10,323 bases of DNA from assembly GCA_937891045.1 (NCBI GenBank), contig CALBEV010000107.1, forward strand, positions 1 to 10,323. The letters run 5' to 3'. Below, piece after piece: positions 1-5,957 of the stretch; the first letter of the stretch is position 1, and each line of letters opens with the position of its first letter. The DNA is from an uncultured Burkholderiales bacterium. Lineage in GTDB: Bacteria; Pseudomonadota; Gammaproteobacteria; Burkholderiales; Burkholderiaceae. The notes below the pieces were generated by a model. That model had not been told where the DNA came from. It saw only the letters and a program-made list of their open reading frames with translations, and ran no database searches. The translations under genes were made by a program, and so were the position numbers.

Positions 1-49
1 CATGGCTGCGTAACGTTTCTACTTCTGCGTCCCTTGCAAAAGGGGAGGA

Positions 50-166
50 TTACCGTATGACCACCATCTCGGGACAGGCCGTGCAGTCCTTGAACACCTC
101 TCCGGGTTCTGCGGCCTGTGCCGTTACCAGGCAAGCAGCATTCAAGAAAAGAAAAACTATATTCAT
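50..166 (-). pseudogene. 5' remnant of a formylglycine-generating enzyme (SUMF1/FGE-sulfatase) family gene
   Basis: The minus-strand frame starting at 166 reads as a short signal peptide (MNIVFLFLNAACLVTAQAA) followed by a segment ending FKDCTACPEMVVI. This 'F-DC--CPEMVVIP' stretch is the usual entry to the FGE/SUMF1 domain, in proteins that oxidise cysteine to formylglycine or have related roles. The ATG at 166 is preceded by AGGAG (plus 175-179) with 8 nt spacing, so this start is preferred over the upstream ATG at 244. Family members continue with P-A/G-G-S-F-x-M-G, but here the frame reads Arg then stop (TAA ends at 50). Neither other frame restores the motif before the window edge. It therefore looks like a gene cut just after its first ~38 codons, by deletion, insertion or rearrangement. 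The family call rests on one short motif; the rest of the gene, if any, lies off the left edge. Confidence 0.5.
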
Positions 167-231
167 AGTTGTAACTCCTGGTTTTTTTGGCTTTAAAAAT
201 GTCAAATTAAAGATGACGGCCCATGCGCACA

Positions 232-260
232 ATATTACGTTCACTTTTTAAAATTTCCAC
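232..260 (-). promoter_or_regulatory. Candidate sigma-70 promoter for the FGE-type gene
   Basis: On the minus strand, TAATAT (plus 232-237) is a reasonable -10. A weak -35, GTGGAA (plus 255-260), lies 17 bp upstream. Transcription would start near 225, leaving a leader of about 60 nt before the ATG at 166. The FNR-type palindrome would then be centred about 71 bp upstream of the start, a spacing known for class I activation by CRP/FNR proteins. The -35 is poor, so this is tentative. Confidence 0.22.
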
Positions 261-289
261 AGAGTTCCAACGCTTTTTTTAACTAACAT

Positions 290-303
290 TTGATGTAAAT
301 CAA
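290..303. promoter_or_regulatory. FNR/Anr-type binding site
   Basis: The 14-mer TTGATGTAAATCAA is a perfect match to TTGAT-N4-ATCAA, the consensus of the FNR/Anr/Dnr oxygen- or NO-responsive branch of the CRP family. It lies between the leftward FGE-type start and the rightward hydantoinase gene. Which of the two it controls cannot be decided from sequence. Its centre is about 71 bp from a predicted minus-strand transcription start, and about 110 bp from a predicted plus-strand start. Confidence 0.55.
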
Positions 304-370
304 CGTATCTGTAATGTTTGGAAAATTTCGGGTTGTGTTTGAAATTGATCAGTGCTCGAACCAGTTCACG

Positions 371-400
371 TTCATCAAGATTTAAGTTGCGCAATATACT
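371..400 (+). promoter_or_regulatory. Candidate promoter for the hydantoinase-allA unit
   Basis: TATACT at 395-400 differs from the -10 consensus by one base. TTCATC at 371-376 is a weak -35 with an 18-bp spacer. Transcription would start near 407 and give a leader of about 165 nt before the hydantoinase ATG. Nothing closer to the gene looks better, but the -35 is poor. Confidence 0.25.
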
Positions 401-572
401 TGGCGAAAGTAGCTTGCATTGAATTTTTAAATGCCTTCGATGCCCACGGTTGCCGAGGTTTCGATGTTGCCCAGTTGCAGCCCCACGCCCGTTTGATTCC
501 GATGGACGGGCCAGCCGACGGCGGCTTGTTGGCGCGTCTTTTTAAACACACCTACACCTCAGGGAGCCCCAC

Positions 573-1997
573 ATGTCTGACAACACCACCGCTACCCTGA
601 TTCACAACGGGCGCGTCATCACTGCCACCGACGACTACGTGGCAGATGTGCTGCTGAAAGACGGCATCGTGCACACCATCGGTCAGCACCTCGAAGTGGG
701 TGAGGATGTGCAGGTGGTGGACGCCACCGGCTTGTATGTGTTGCCCGGCGGCGTTGACACCCATGTGCACATGGAGAACGTGGTCGGCCCCACGATGACC
801 TGCGACACCTTCGCCAGTGGCACCAAGGCTGCGGCGTTTGGCGGCACCACCACCGTGGTGGACTTCGCTTTGCAAACCGCCGAAGACTCACCTTTGGGGG
901 CGATCGCCCGGGCCCAGCGCAGCGCTGAATCGCAGGTGAACATCGACTACGGATTGCACGTCATCGTCACGCGCGTTGACGAACAGGTGTTGAAAGATGT
1001 GCGCTACGCCATGCACCACGAAGGCGTGAGCAGTTTCAAAATGTTCATGGCCTACCCCGGCGTGATGATGGCCGACGACGCCGCCATTTTTCGGATGTTG
1101 CGGCAAGTGGGTGCAGACGGCGGCATGTTGGCACTGCACGCAGAAAACGGCACGGTCATCGATTTGCTGATCAAAGAAGCCTTGGCTGCAGGCCACACCT
1201 CGCCGCGCTACCACGAGATGACACGCCCCTCCATCATGGAAGGCGAAGCCACACACCGCGGCATCCGTTTGGCCGAGTTGGCCGAAGCGCCCATCTACTT
1301 TGTGCATGTGTCGAGCAACAACGCCTTGAAGCACATCGTGCAAGCCCGTGCTGAGGGCATTCCGGTGTTTGCCGAAACCTGTCCGCACTATTTGTTGTTC
1401 GACAAGTCGGTGTACAGCTCGGACGACTTTGAAGTTGCCAAGTATGTGATGACGCCGCCGCTGCGCACCAAAGACGACCAAAAGCATTTGTGGCGTGCCC
1501 TGCGCTATGACGACTTGCAGGTGATTGCCACCGACCATTGCCCTTTTTGCATGAAGGAAGGCCACTTGGGCTATCAAAAGCAAAAGCAAATGGGCAAAGA
1601 CGATTTCTCCATGATCCCCAACGGCGCACCCGGCATTGAAACCCGCTTGGTTAGCTTGTTCGACATTGGCGTCATGAAGGGTAAGTTTTCGCTCAACCGC
1701 TTTGTGGAACTCACCGCCACTTCACCGGCCAAGTTGTTTGGCTTGTTCCCCAAAAAAGGCACCATCGCCGTGGGCAGCGACGCCGATGTGGTCTTGTTCA
1801 ACCCCGCCGTCACCCAAACCATCCGCGCCCAAAGCCTGCACAGCAATGTGGACTACACGCTGCTCGAGGGCCGCACCATGCAAGGCCGCGTGGAGAAAGT
1901 GTTTTTGCGTGGACACCTGATTGTGGACGGCCAAGCATGGAAAGGCCGTGAGGGCCTGGGGCGCTTTGTGCCGCGCGGACAAGTGCAGGCTTTTTGA
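573..1997 (+). CDS. Dihydropyrimidinase / D-hydantoinase family cyclic amidase
   Basis: This 474-aa cytosolic enzyme of the amidohydrolase superfamily hydrolyses the ring of hydantoins or dihydropyrimidines to N-carbamoyl amino acids. The binuclear-metal set is complete: H64 and H66 in GGVDTHVHME, the carboxylated lysine K156 in SSFKMFMAY, H189 in ALHAEN, H245 in FVHVSS, and D321 in ATDHCPF. Tyr161 (FMAYPG) fits the conserved catalytic tyrosine. Length is normal for the family. AGGGAG lies a few bases upstream of the ATG. The TDHC motif favours the hydantoinase/dihydropyrimidinase branch over classical allantoinases (SDHSP type). The stop overlaps the start of an AllA-type gene, so the true substrate could be allantoin or another 5-substituted hydantoin (inference). 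The hyuA/pydB-type symbols are not assigned because the substrate is unknown. Confidence 0.93.
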   Translation: MSDNTTATLIHNGRVITATDDYVADVLLKDGIVHTIGQHLEVGEDVQVVDATGLYVLPGGVDTHVHMENVVGPTMTCDTFASGTKAAAFGGTTTVVDFALQTAEDSPLGAIARAQRSAESQVNIDYGLHVIVTRVDEQVLKDVRYAMHHEGVSSFKMFMAYPGVMMADDAAIFRMLRQVGADGGMLALHAENGTVIDLLIKEALAAGHTSPRYHEMTRPSIMEGEATHRGIRLAELAEAPIYFVHVSSNNALKHIVQARAEGIPVFAETCPHYLLFDKSVYSSDDFEVAKYVMTPPLRTKDDQKHLWRALRYDDLQVIATDHCPFCMKEGHLGYQKQKQMGKDDFSMIPNGAPGIETRLVSLFDIGVMKGKFSLNRFVELTATSPAKLFGLFPKKGTIAVGSDADVVLFNPAVTQTIRAQSLHSNVDYTLLEGRTMQGRVEKVFLRGHLIVDGQAWKGREGLGRFVPRGQVQAF

Positions 1998-2581
1998 TGA
2001 CCGAAGGGAATGCAGGCAACGCGCCAACGAATCGTGTGCAAGCGGCACAAGAGCCTCTCACGATCTTGCTGTTGGACGCTCAGCCACTGCAACTGGAGCC
2101 CCTGACGGCAGACGCCTTCAAGCCCTTTGGTGATGTGATTGAAGCCACCCAGAGCGCCAAACATTTCACCATCAACCAAGGTTTTGCAGAACGCTTTGAC
2201 CGACTGGCGCATGTGGATGTGTCTCAAGAGGGCGGCCAAGCAGCGATCAGTTTTTTCAGAGCCAAGGCACGACCCCAACCGCTGCAATTGACGATGCTGG
2301 AGAAACATCCGCTGGGCTCGCAAGCCTTCATGCCCTTGTCTGGCCAGCCCTATTTGGTGGTGGTGGCATTGGGCGCAGATCAACCTGACTTGAAGAGCCT
2401 CAGGTGTTTTGCCGCCACTGGTCAACAAGGCGTGAACTATGCCAAAGGCACGTGGCACCACCCTTTGTTGGCGCTGCACGACAGCGATTTTTTGGTGCTG
2501 GACCGGGCTGGTGTGGTGGGTGAGGAAAACTGCGTGGCGTATTTGTTGAGCGGGCTTGGTGACACAGCCTCCATCGCCTGA
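1997..2581 (+). CDS. allA: Ureidoglycolate lyase (AllA family)
   Basis: Family members split ureidoglycolate into glyoxylate and urea, the last ureide step of allantoin use (EC 4.3.2.3). The 194-aa product carries the family landmarks in order: AFKPFGDVIE (40-49), the INQGF segment (59-63), MLEKHPLGSQAFMPL (100-114), a VVVALG strand (121-126), GVNYAKGTWHHPLLAL (145-160) and DFLVLDR (164-170). The ATG at 1997 shares its A with the upstream stop (TGATG), so translation is probably coupled to the hydantoinase. A TTG at 1994 would add one codon. About 25 residues precede the usual N-terminus, with no later ATG to replace the chosen start. The family is confident; activity on ureidoglycolate is inferred from family and context. 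Confidence 0.88.
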   Translation: MTEGNAGNAPTNRVQAAQEPLTILLLDAQPLQLEPLTADAFKPFGDVIEATQSAKHFTINQGFAERFDRLAHVDVSQEGGQAAISFFRAKARPQPLQLTMLEKHPLGSQAFMPLSGQPYLVVVALGADQPDLKSLRCFAATGQQGVNYAKGTWHHPLLALHDSDFLVLDRAGVVGEENCVAYLLSGLGDTASIA

Positions 2582-2721
2582 AAACTCCTGACTCTTGGGG
2601 CCAAGGCGCTGAAAGAGCCAGCTTGGACATGCTCAGAGCAGAGGATCGTCTGGATGAAGCAAATTCACCCCTGCATCATCGCTGTCGCCAGGGACAAAAA
2701 GCAAAGAGCGCAAGGTCGTCA
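2582..2721. other. Gap between convergent allA and upp
   Basis: These 140 bp separate two genes that converge. No convincing bidirectional terminator is visible. A short palindrome (CTTGGGGCCAAG, near 2594-2605) lacks a following T run in either direction. No ORF with gene-like character is seen. Confidence 0.4.
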
Positions 2722-3360
2722 TTATTTGGTTCCAAAGATGCGATCACCGGCGTCTCCCAAGCCTGGGAGGATGTAACCATCTTCATTCAGCTGTCGGTCA
2801 ATCGATGCGGTGTAAATGTGGACATCGGGATGGGCCGAGCGCATAGCGGCAACACCTTCGGGGCAGGTGAGCAAACACAAAAACTTGATGGACTTCGGTT
2901 GTGTGAGTTTGATGCGAGCGATGGCTGCCACAGCAGAGTTGCCAGTGGCCAGCATGGGATCCACCACAATCACATCACGCTCAGGCATGTTTTGCGGCAC
3001 TTTGAAAAAATACTCCACGGCCTGCAAAGTGTCTGGGTTGCGGTACAGCCCAATATGACCCACACGAGCACCTGGCACCACTTGCAACATGCCATCCAAA
3101 ATCCCCGTTCCAGCTCGCAAGATGCTGATCAAGGCTAATTTTTTCCCATCGATGGTAGGTGCTTGCATGGTCTCCATCGGGGTATCGATGGAGACATAAC
3201 TGATTTCCATGTCGCGGGTGACCTCGTAGGCCATGAGCATGGACAACTCATTAAGTAAGCGTCTGAAGCTGCTGGTGCTTGCATCCTTGCGTCGCATCAA
3301 GGTCAATTTGTGTTGCACCAAGGGATGCGAAATCACATGAACAAAGGGGTCGTTTTGCAT
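2722..3360 (-). CDS. upp: Uracil phosphoribosyltransferase
   Basis: This 212-aa cytosolic salvage enzyme makes UMP from uracil and PRPP. The whole length matches the family: [12 protein letters not shown] near the N-terminus (12-23), [13 protein letters not shown] (79-91), [14 protein letters not shown] (99-112), the PRPP loop [12 protein letters not shown] (132-143), and the uracil-binding C-terminus [13 protein letters not shown] (200-212). The PRPP loop has Asn where E. coli-type enzymes have the second Gly (GGS); this seems a tolerated variant rather than damage. No strong Shine-Dalgarno precedes the ATG, but the N-terminus aligns well with the family. The gene faces allA and diverges from the ABC operon. 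It may link the locus to pyrimidine salvage or be an unrelated housekeeping neighbour. Confidence 0.95.
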   Translation of the reverse strand: MQNDPFVHVISHPLVQHKLTLMRRKDASTSSFRRLLNELSMLMAYEVTRDMEISYVSIDTPMETMQAPTIDGKKLALISILRAGTGILDGMLQVVPGARVGHIGLYRNPDTLQAVEYFFKVPQNMPERDVIVVDPMLATGNSAVAAIARIKLTQPKSIKFLCLLTCPEGVAAMRSAHPDVHIYTASIDRQLNEDGYILPGLGDAGDRIFGTK

Positions 3361-3380
3361 AAGCGAGCGTAGGTTTAATT

Positions 3381-3391
3381 CAATGGCATTG
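3381..3391. promoter_or_regulatory. Short palindrome just upstream of upp
   Basis: CAATGGCATTG is a perfect 5+1+5 inverted repeat, ending about 20 bp upstream of the upp ATG on the minus strand. It could be an operator or lie in the 5' leader. Palindromes of this size also occur by chance. Confidence 0.2.
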
Positions 3392-3509
3392 TCGCTTCAA
3401 TTTCCCCTAAGGTAACCTTATTGGCCGAGCCCTGAATTGGTGCTATCGACCTATCGTTTACCCTTAAATTGCACCCATTTTGTGCGGCGAAAAGCAAATT
3501 TAGGCACCG

Positions 3510-3572
3510 ATTGAATGCAATTTCGATTATCTTTGCATACAAACAAGCCACAATCGGTTGGCATCTTGATTG
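3510..3572. promoter_or_regulatory. Candidate operator/promoter region of the ABC transporter operon
   Basis: Several inverted repeats crowd the 75 bp before the ATPase gene: ATTG-N4-CAAT (3510-3521), ATGCAA-N12-TTGCAT (3515-3538), and CAATC-N12-GATTG (3551-3572). GATTAT (3525-3530) or TATCTT nearby could serve as a -10, but no good -35 is seen. The FCD-type GntR regulator encoded in the operon is the natural candidate to bind here (inference). ATTGAATGCAA differs by one base from ATTCAATGCAA, which lies on the minus strand at 414-424 upstream of the hydantoinase gene. Confidence 0.3.
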
Positions 3573-3584
3573 CTAGGGTAAAGC

Positions 3585-4604
3585 ATGTCTCTCCACACAT
3601 ACAGCAAGGACAACACACTGGAATTGGTGTCCTTGTCCAAGCACTACAGCGCTGACAGCATTGCTGTGGACAGCATTGATTTAAAAGTCCCCACCAACCA
3701 TTACTGTTGTTTGCTTGGCCCCTCGGGTTGTGGCAAAACATCTACCTTGCGCATGGTGGCCGGTCACGAGGTAGTGACTTCGGGCGATGTGATTTTGGGT
3801 GGCCGCAACATCACCCATGCCACGGCTGCAGAGCGTGGCACAGCCATGATGTTCCAAAGCTATGCCTTGTTTCCTCATCTCAATTCACTTGACAACGTCG
3901 CCTTCAGTTTGAAGATGCGCGGTGTTGGCAAGGCTGAGCGTCATCAAAGAGCCCATGCTTTGCTTGATCGTGTGGCTATGAGCGCGTATGCCCAGCGCTT
4001 TCCCTCTGAGTTATCTGGCGGTCAGCAGCAACGCATTGCGTTGGCAAGAGCGCTCATCATGGAGCCCAGGGTGCTGTTGCTCGATGAGCCTTTGTCGGCC
4101 CTTGATCCGTTTTTGCGTATACAGATGCGTGCCGAATTACGCCGCTGGCAAAAAGAATTGGGCTTGACTTTCATACATGTCACGCATTCGCAAGAAGAGG
4201 CCATGGCCTTGGCTGACACCATGGTGGTGATGAACCACGGACGCATTGAGCAAGCAGGTACACCGCAAGAAGTCTTTAACCGTCCATCTTCTGAGTTTGT
4301 TGCCCGTTTCATGGGTGGTCATAACCTTGTCAAAACATCGCAAGGCTTGATCGCGGTTCGCAGCGACAAGATTGCAGTGCTTGAATCGTCTCAGACAGGC
4401 AGCAGCCCTAGCGTGAAGGCCTCACTGATCGATATTGAGTTCCAAGGAAGTTACTGCTTGTTGGCCTTTGCGCCTCAGGGGCCCCACACCGAAGCCATGA
4501 GCGTGATGTTGCCCGAGTCCAGTGTCAATTCCCAATGGACTCCAGGACACACCTACCACTTGCAGTGGCAAGAGGCGGATGGCCATGTGCTACCTGCCCA
4601 TTGA
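3585..4604 (+). CDS. ABC importer ATP-binding protein, PotA-like (polyamine/opine/ureide class)
   Basis: This 339-aa protein would power import by the permeases encoded downstream, on the cytoplasmic face of the inner membrane. The nucleotide-binding domain is complete: Walker A GPSGCGKT (45-52), Q-loop at Q91 (FQSYALFPHL), signature LSGGQQQRIALARAL (143-157), Walker B LLLDEP (164-169), D-loop SALD, and switch histidine H201 (HVTHSQEEA). The C-terminal ~90 residues form a TOBE-type regulatory domain with the AVRSDKI motif (257-263). AGGG (3575-3578) precedes the ATG by 6 nt. It is the first gene of the operon, separated from the binding-protein gene by a terminator-like hairpin. The class is certain; the transported substrate cannot be read from this subunit. 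Confidence 0.93.
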   Translation: MSLHTYSKDNTLELVSLSKHYSADSIAVDSIDLKVPTNHYCCLLGPSGCGKTSTLRMVAGHEVVTSGDVILGGRNITHATAAERGTAMMFQSYALFPHLNSLDNVAFSLKMRGVGKAERHQRAHALLDRVAMSAYAQRFPSELSGGQQQRIALARALIMEPRVLLLDEPLSALDPFLRIQMRAELRRWQKELGLTFIHVTHSQEEAMALADTMVVMNHGRIEQAGTPQEVFNRPSSEFVARFMGGHNLVKTSQGLIAVRSDKIAVLESSQTGSSPSVKASLIDIEFQGSYCLLAFAPQGPHTEAMSVMLPESSVNSQWTPGHTYHLQWQEADGHVLPAH

Positions 4605-4624
4605 AATGCTGTTCACCCTCGCCG

Positions 4625-4645
4625 CCTGACGATCTCAGGTTTTTT
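4625..4645 (+). terminator. Terminator-like hairpin between ATPase and binding-protein genes
   Basis: CCTGA (4625-4629) and TCAGG (4635-4639) form a 5-bp stem around a CGATC loop, followed directly by six T. The stem is short, so it may cause partial termination, or protect or stabilise RNA ends, rather than stop transcription fully. It lies 20 bases before the next ATG and just upstream of that gene's ribosome binding site. Confidence 0.4.
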
Positions 4646-4665
4646 AACCCCGTAAAAGGAAGACC

Positions 4666-5940
4666 ATGAAAGACGAAAAACCCTCGGTAGATCAAGTGGC
4701 GACAGACCGCCGTTCAGTTTTAAAAGGCACTGCAGCTATTTTGGCCAGCGGCATTTTTCCAGCAGTGCATGCACAAGAAAAAATTGTGCTGCGCTACCTT
4801 GGCACGGCTGTGAACCAAGACAAAGCCATTGCCGAAAAATTCAAAGCCGATACCGGCATTTCAATTCAATACGTCGCCGTGACGACTGATGATGTGACCA
4901 AACGTGCTGTCACTGCACCTAACTCCTTTGACTTGATCGACACCGAGTATTTTTCTTTAAAGAAAATCGTGCCCACTGGCAACTTGCTGGGCATTGACAC
5001 CAAGCGCATCAAAAACGCTGACAAGATCACCACCTTGTTCACCAAAGGTGAAGTGGCTGGTAAAAAAGTCGGCGACCAAGGTACCGCACCCAAGAAAGTC
5101 ATGTACTTGGACAAGCCCGACAGCAAGACCTTCTCTGCCACGCCTACACAGTACATGACGCTGATTCCCACTGTGTACAACGCTGACACCTTGGGTATTC
5201 GCCCTGACTTGATCAAGCGCCCCATCAATTCATGGGCCGAGTTGTTGAACCCCGAGTTCAAAGGCAAGGCTGCTATTTTGAATATTCCCTCCATCGGCAT
5301 CATGGATGCTGCCATGGTGGTCGAAGCCAAAGGCATCTACAAGTACCCCGACAAGGGCAATATGACCAAGGCAGAAATCGACTTGACCATCAAGACTTTG
5401 ATTGAGGCCAAAAAAGCCGGTCAATTCCGCGCCTTGTGGAAAGACTTCAACGAGTCCGTCAACCTCATGGCTTCTGGCGAAGTGGTGATCCAGTCCATGT
5501 GGTCGCCAGCTGTCACAGCGGTTCGCACCAAAGGCATTGCTTGCACATTCCAACCTTTGAAAGAGGGATACCGTGCATGGGCGGCAGGTTTTGGTGTACC
5601 AAAGTCAGTCAGCGGCAAAAAAGCCGATGGCGTGTACGAGTTCATCAACTGGTTCTTGGACGGTTGGGCAGGTGCTTACCTGAATCGCCAAGGTTATTAC
5701 AGCGCGGTGTTGGACACAGCCAAAGCCAAAATGGAACCCTACGAGTGGGCTTACTGGATGGAAGGCAAACCTGCTGCCAAAGACATCAAATCGCCCAACG
5801 GTGACTTGTTGGCCAAAGCCGGCAGCGTTCGTGACGGCGGCAGCTATGAAACCCGCATGGGTGGCATTGCTTGCTGGAATGCCGTGATGGACGAAAACGA
5901 GTACATGGTTAAGAAGTGGAACGAATTCGTTGCCGCTTGA
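4666..5940 (+). CDS. ABC transporter periplasmic substrate-binding protein (PotD-like), Tat-type signal
   Basis: This 424-aa extracytoplasmic solute-binding protein would capture the substrate and deliver it to the permease pair. The N-terminus has a twin-arginine motif (DRRSVLKG, R15-R16), a hydrophobic stretch (22-34) and a likely cleavage site after VHA (residue 36), so folded export through Tat is likely. The mature part is of PotD/type-2 periplasmic-binding type: a first lobe beginning KIVLRYLGT, the hinge-proximal PTVYNADTLG, SWAELLNPEFKGK (typical of this family), and a C-terminal helical part. It is longer than E. coli PotD (about 350 aa). AAGGA (4656-4660) precedes the ATG by 5 nt. 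The ligand is unknown; a ureide or hydantoin is suggested only by neighbouring genes. Confidence 0.9.
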   Translation: MKDEKPSVDQVATDRRSVLKGTAAILASGIFPAVHAQEKIVLRYLGTAVNQDKAIAEKFKADTGISIQYVAVTTDDVTKRAVTAPNSFDLIDTEYFSLKKIVPTGNLLGIDTKRIKNADKITTLFTKGEVAGKKVGDQGTAPKKVMYLDKPDSKTFSATPTQYMTLIPTVYNADTLGIRPDLIKRPINSWAELLNPEFKGKAAILNIPSIGIMDAAMVVEAKGIYKYPDKGNMTKAEIDLTIKTLIEAKKAGQFRALWKDFNESVNLMASGEVVIQSMWSPAVTAVRTKGIACTFQPLKEGYRAWAAGFGVPKSVSGKKADGVYEFINWFLDGWAGAYLNRQGYYSAVLDTAKAKMEPYEWAYWMEGKPAAKDIKSPNGDLLAKAGSVRDGGSYETRMGGIACWNAVMDENEYMVKKWNEFVAA

Positions 5941-5957
5941 TCATTGCTAGTTAAGTC

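Larger units (their letters stand above)
167..572. other. Non-coding region between the FGE remnant and the hydantoinase gene
   Basis: No intact gene is seen over about 400 bp. The left part (about 180-350) is AT-rich and promoter-like, with A/T tracts and an FNR-type palindrome at 290-303. The right part (about 430-560) is GC-richer and has codon-like composition. Read on the minus strand, it gives an uninterrupted stretch with no start codon, ending in TSATVGIEGI and a TAA near 428-430. This may be the 3' tail of a decayed gene. The overlapping plus-strand frame beginning at 352 has no ribosome binding site and runs into the hydantoinase, so it is not called. Confidence 0.5.

Noticed and set aside
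57..251. Plus-strand 64-aa frame with GGAGG upstream
   Set aside because: It is antisense to the better supported FGE-type start, has no recognisable protein character, and covers AT-rich promoter DNA. The GGAGG may be chance or belong to a broken element.
271..280. Seven-T run as a terminator
   Set aside because: No stem of useful length precedes it on the plus strand (only a 3-bp GTT/AAC), and nothing upstream on that strand needs termination.
352..600. Plus-strand 82-aa frame before the hydantoinase
   Set aside because: No ribosome binding site, runs into the hydantoinase gene in another frame, and no recognisable motif.
888..1589. Long minus-strand frame inside the hydantoinase gene
   Set aside because: It is a shadow of a GC-biased coding strand. 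The plus-strand protein has all catalytic motifs.
2594..2605. CTTGGGGCCAAG palindrome as allA/upp terminator
   Set aside because: Very small loop and no T run on either strand.
2623..3138. Plus-strand 171-aa frame over upp
   Set aside because: It is antisense to a clear uracil phosphoribosyltransferase and has no domain features.
3471..3485. GCAC-N7-GTGC inverted repeat
   Set aside because: Only 4-bp arms with no link to a promoter; expected by chance in this length of DNA.
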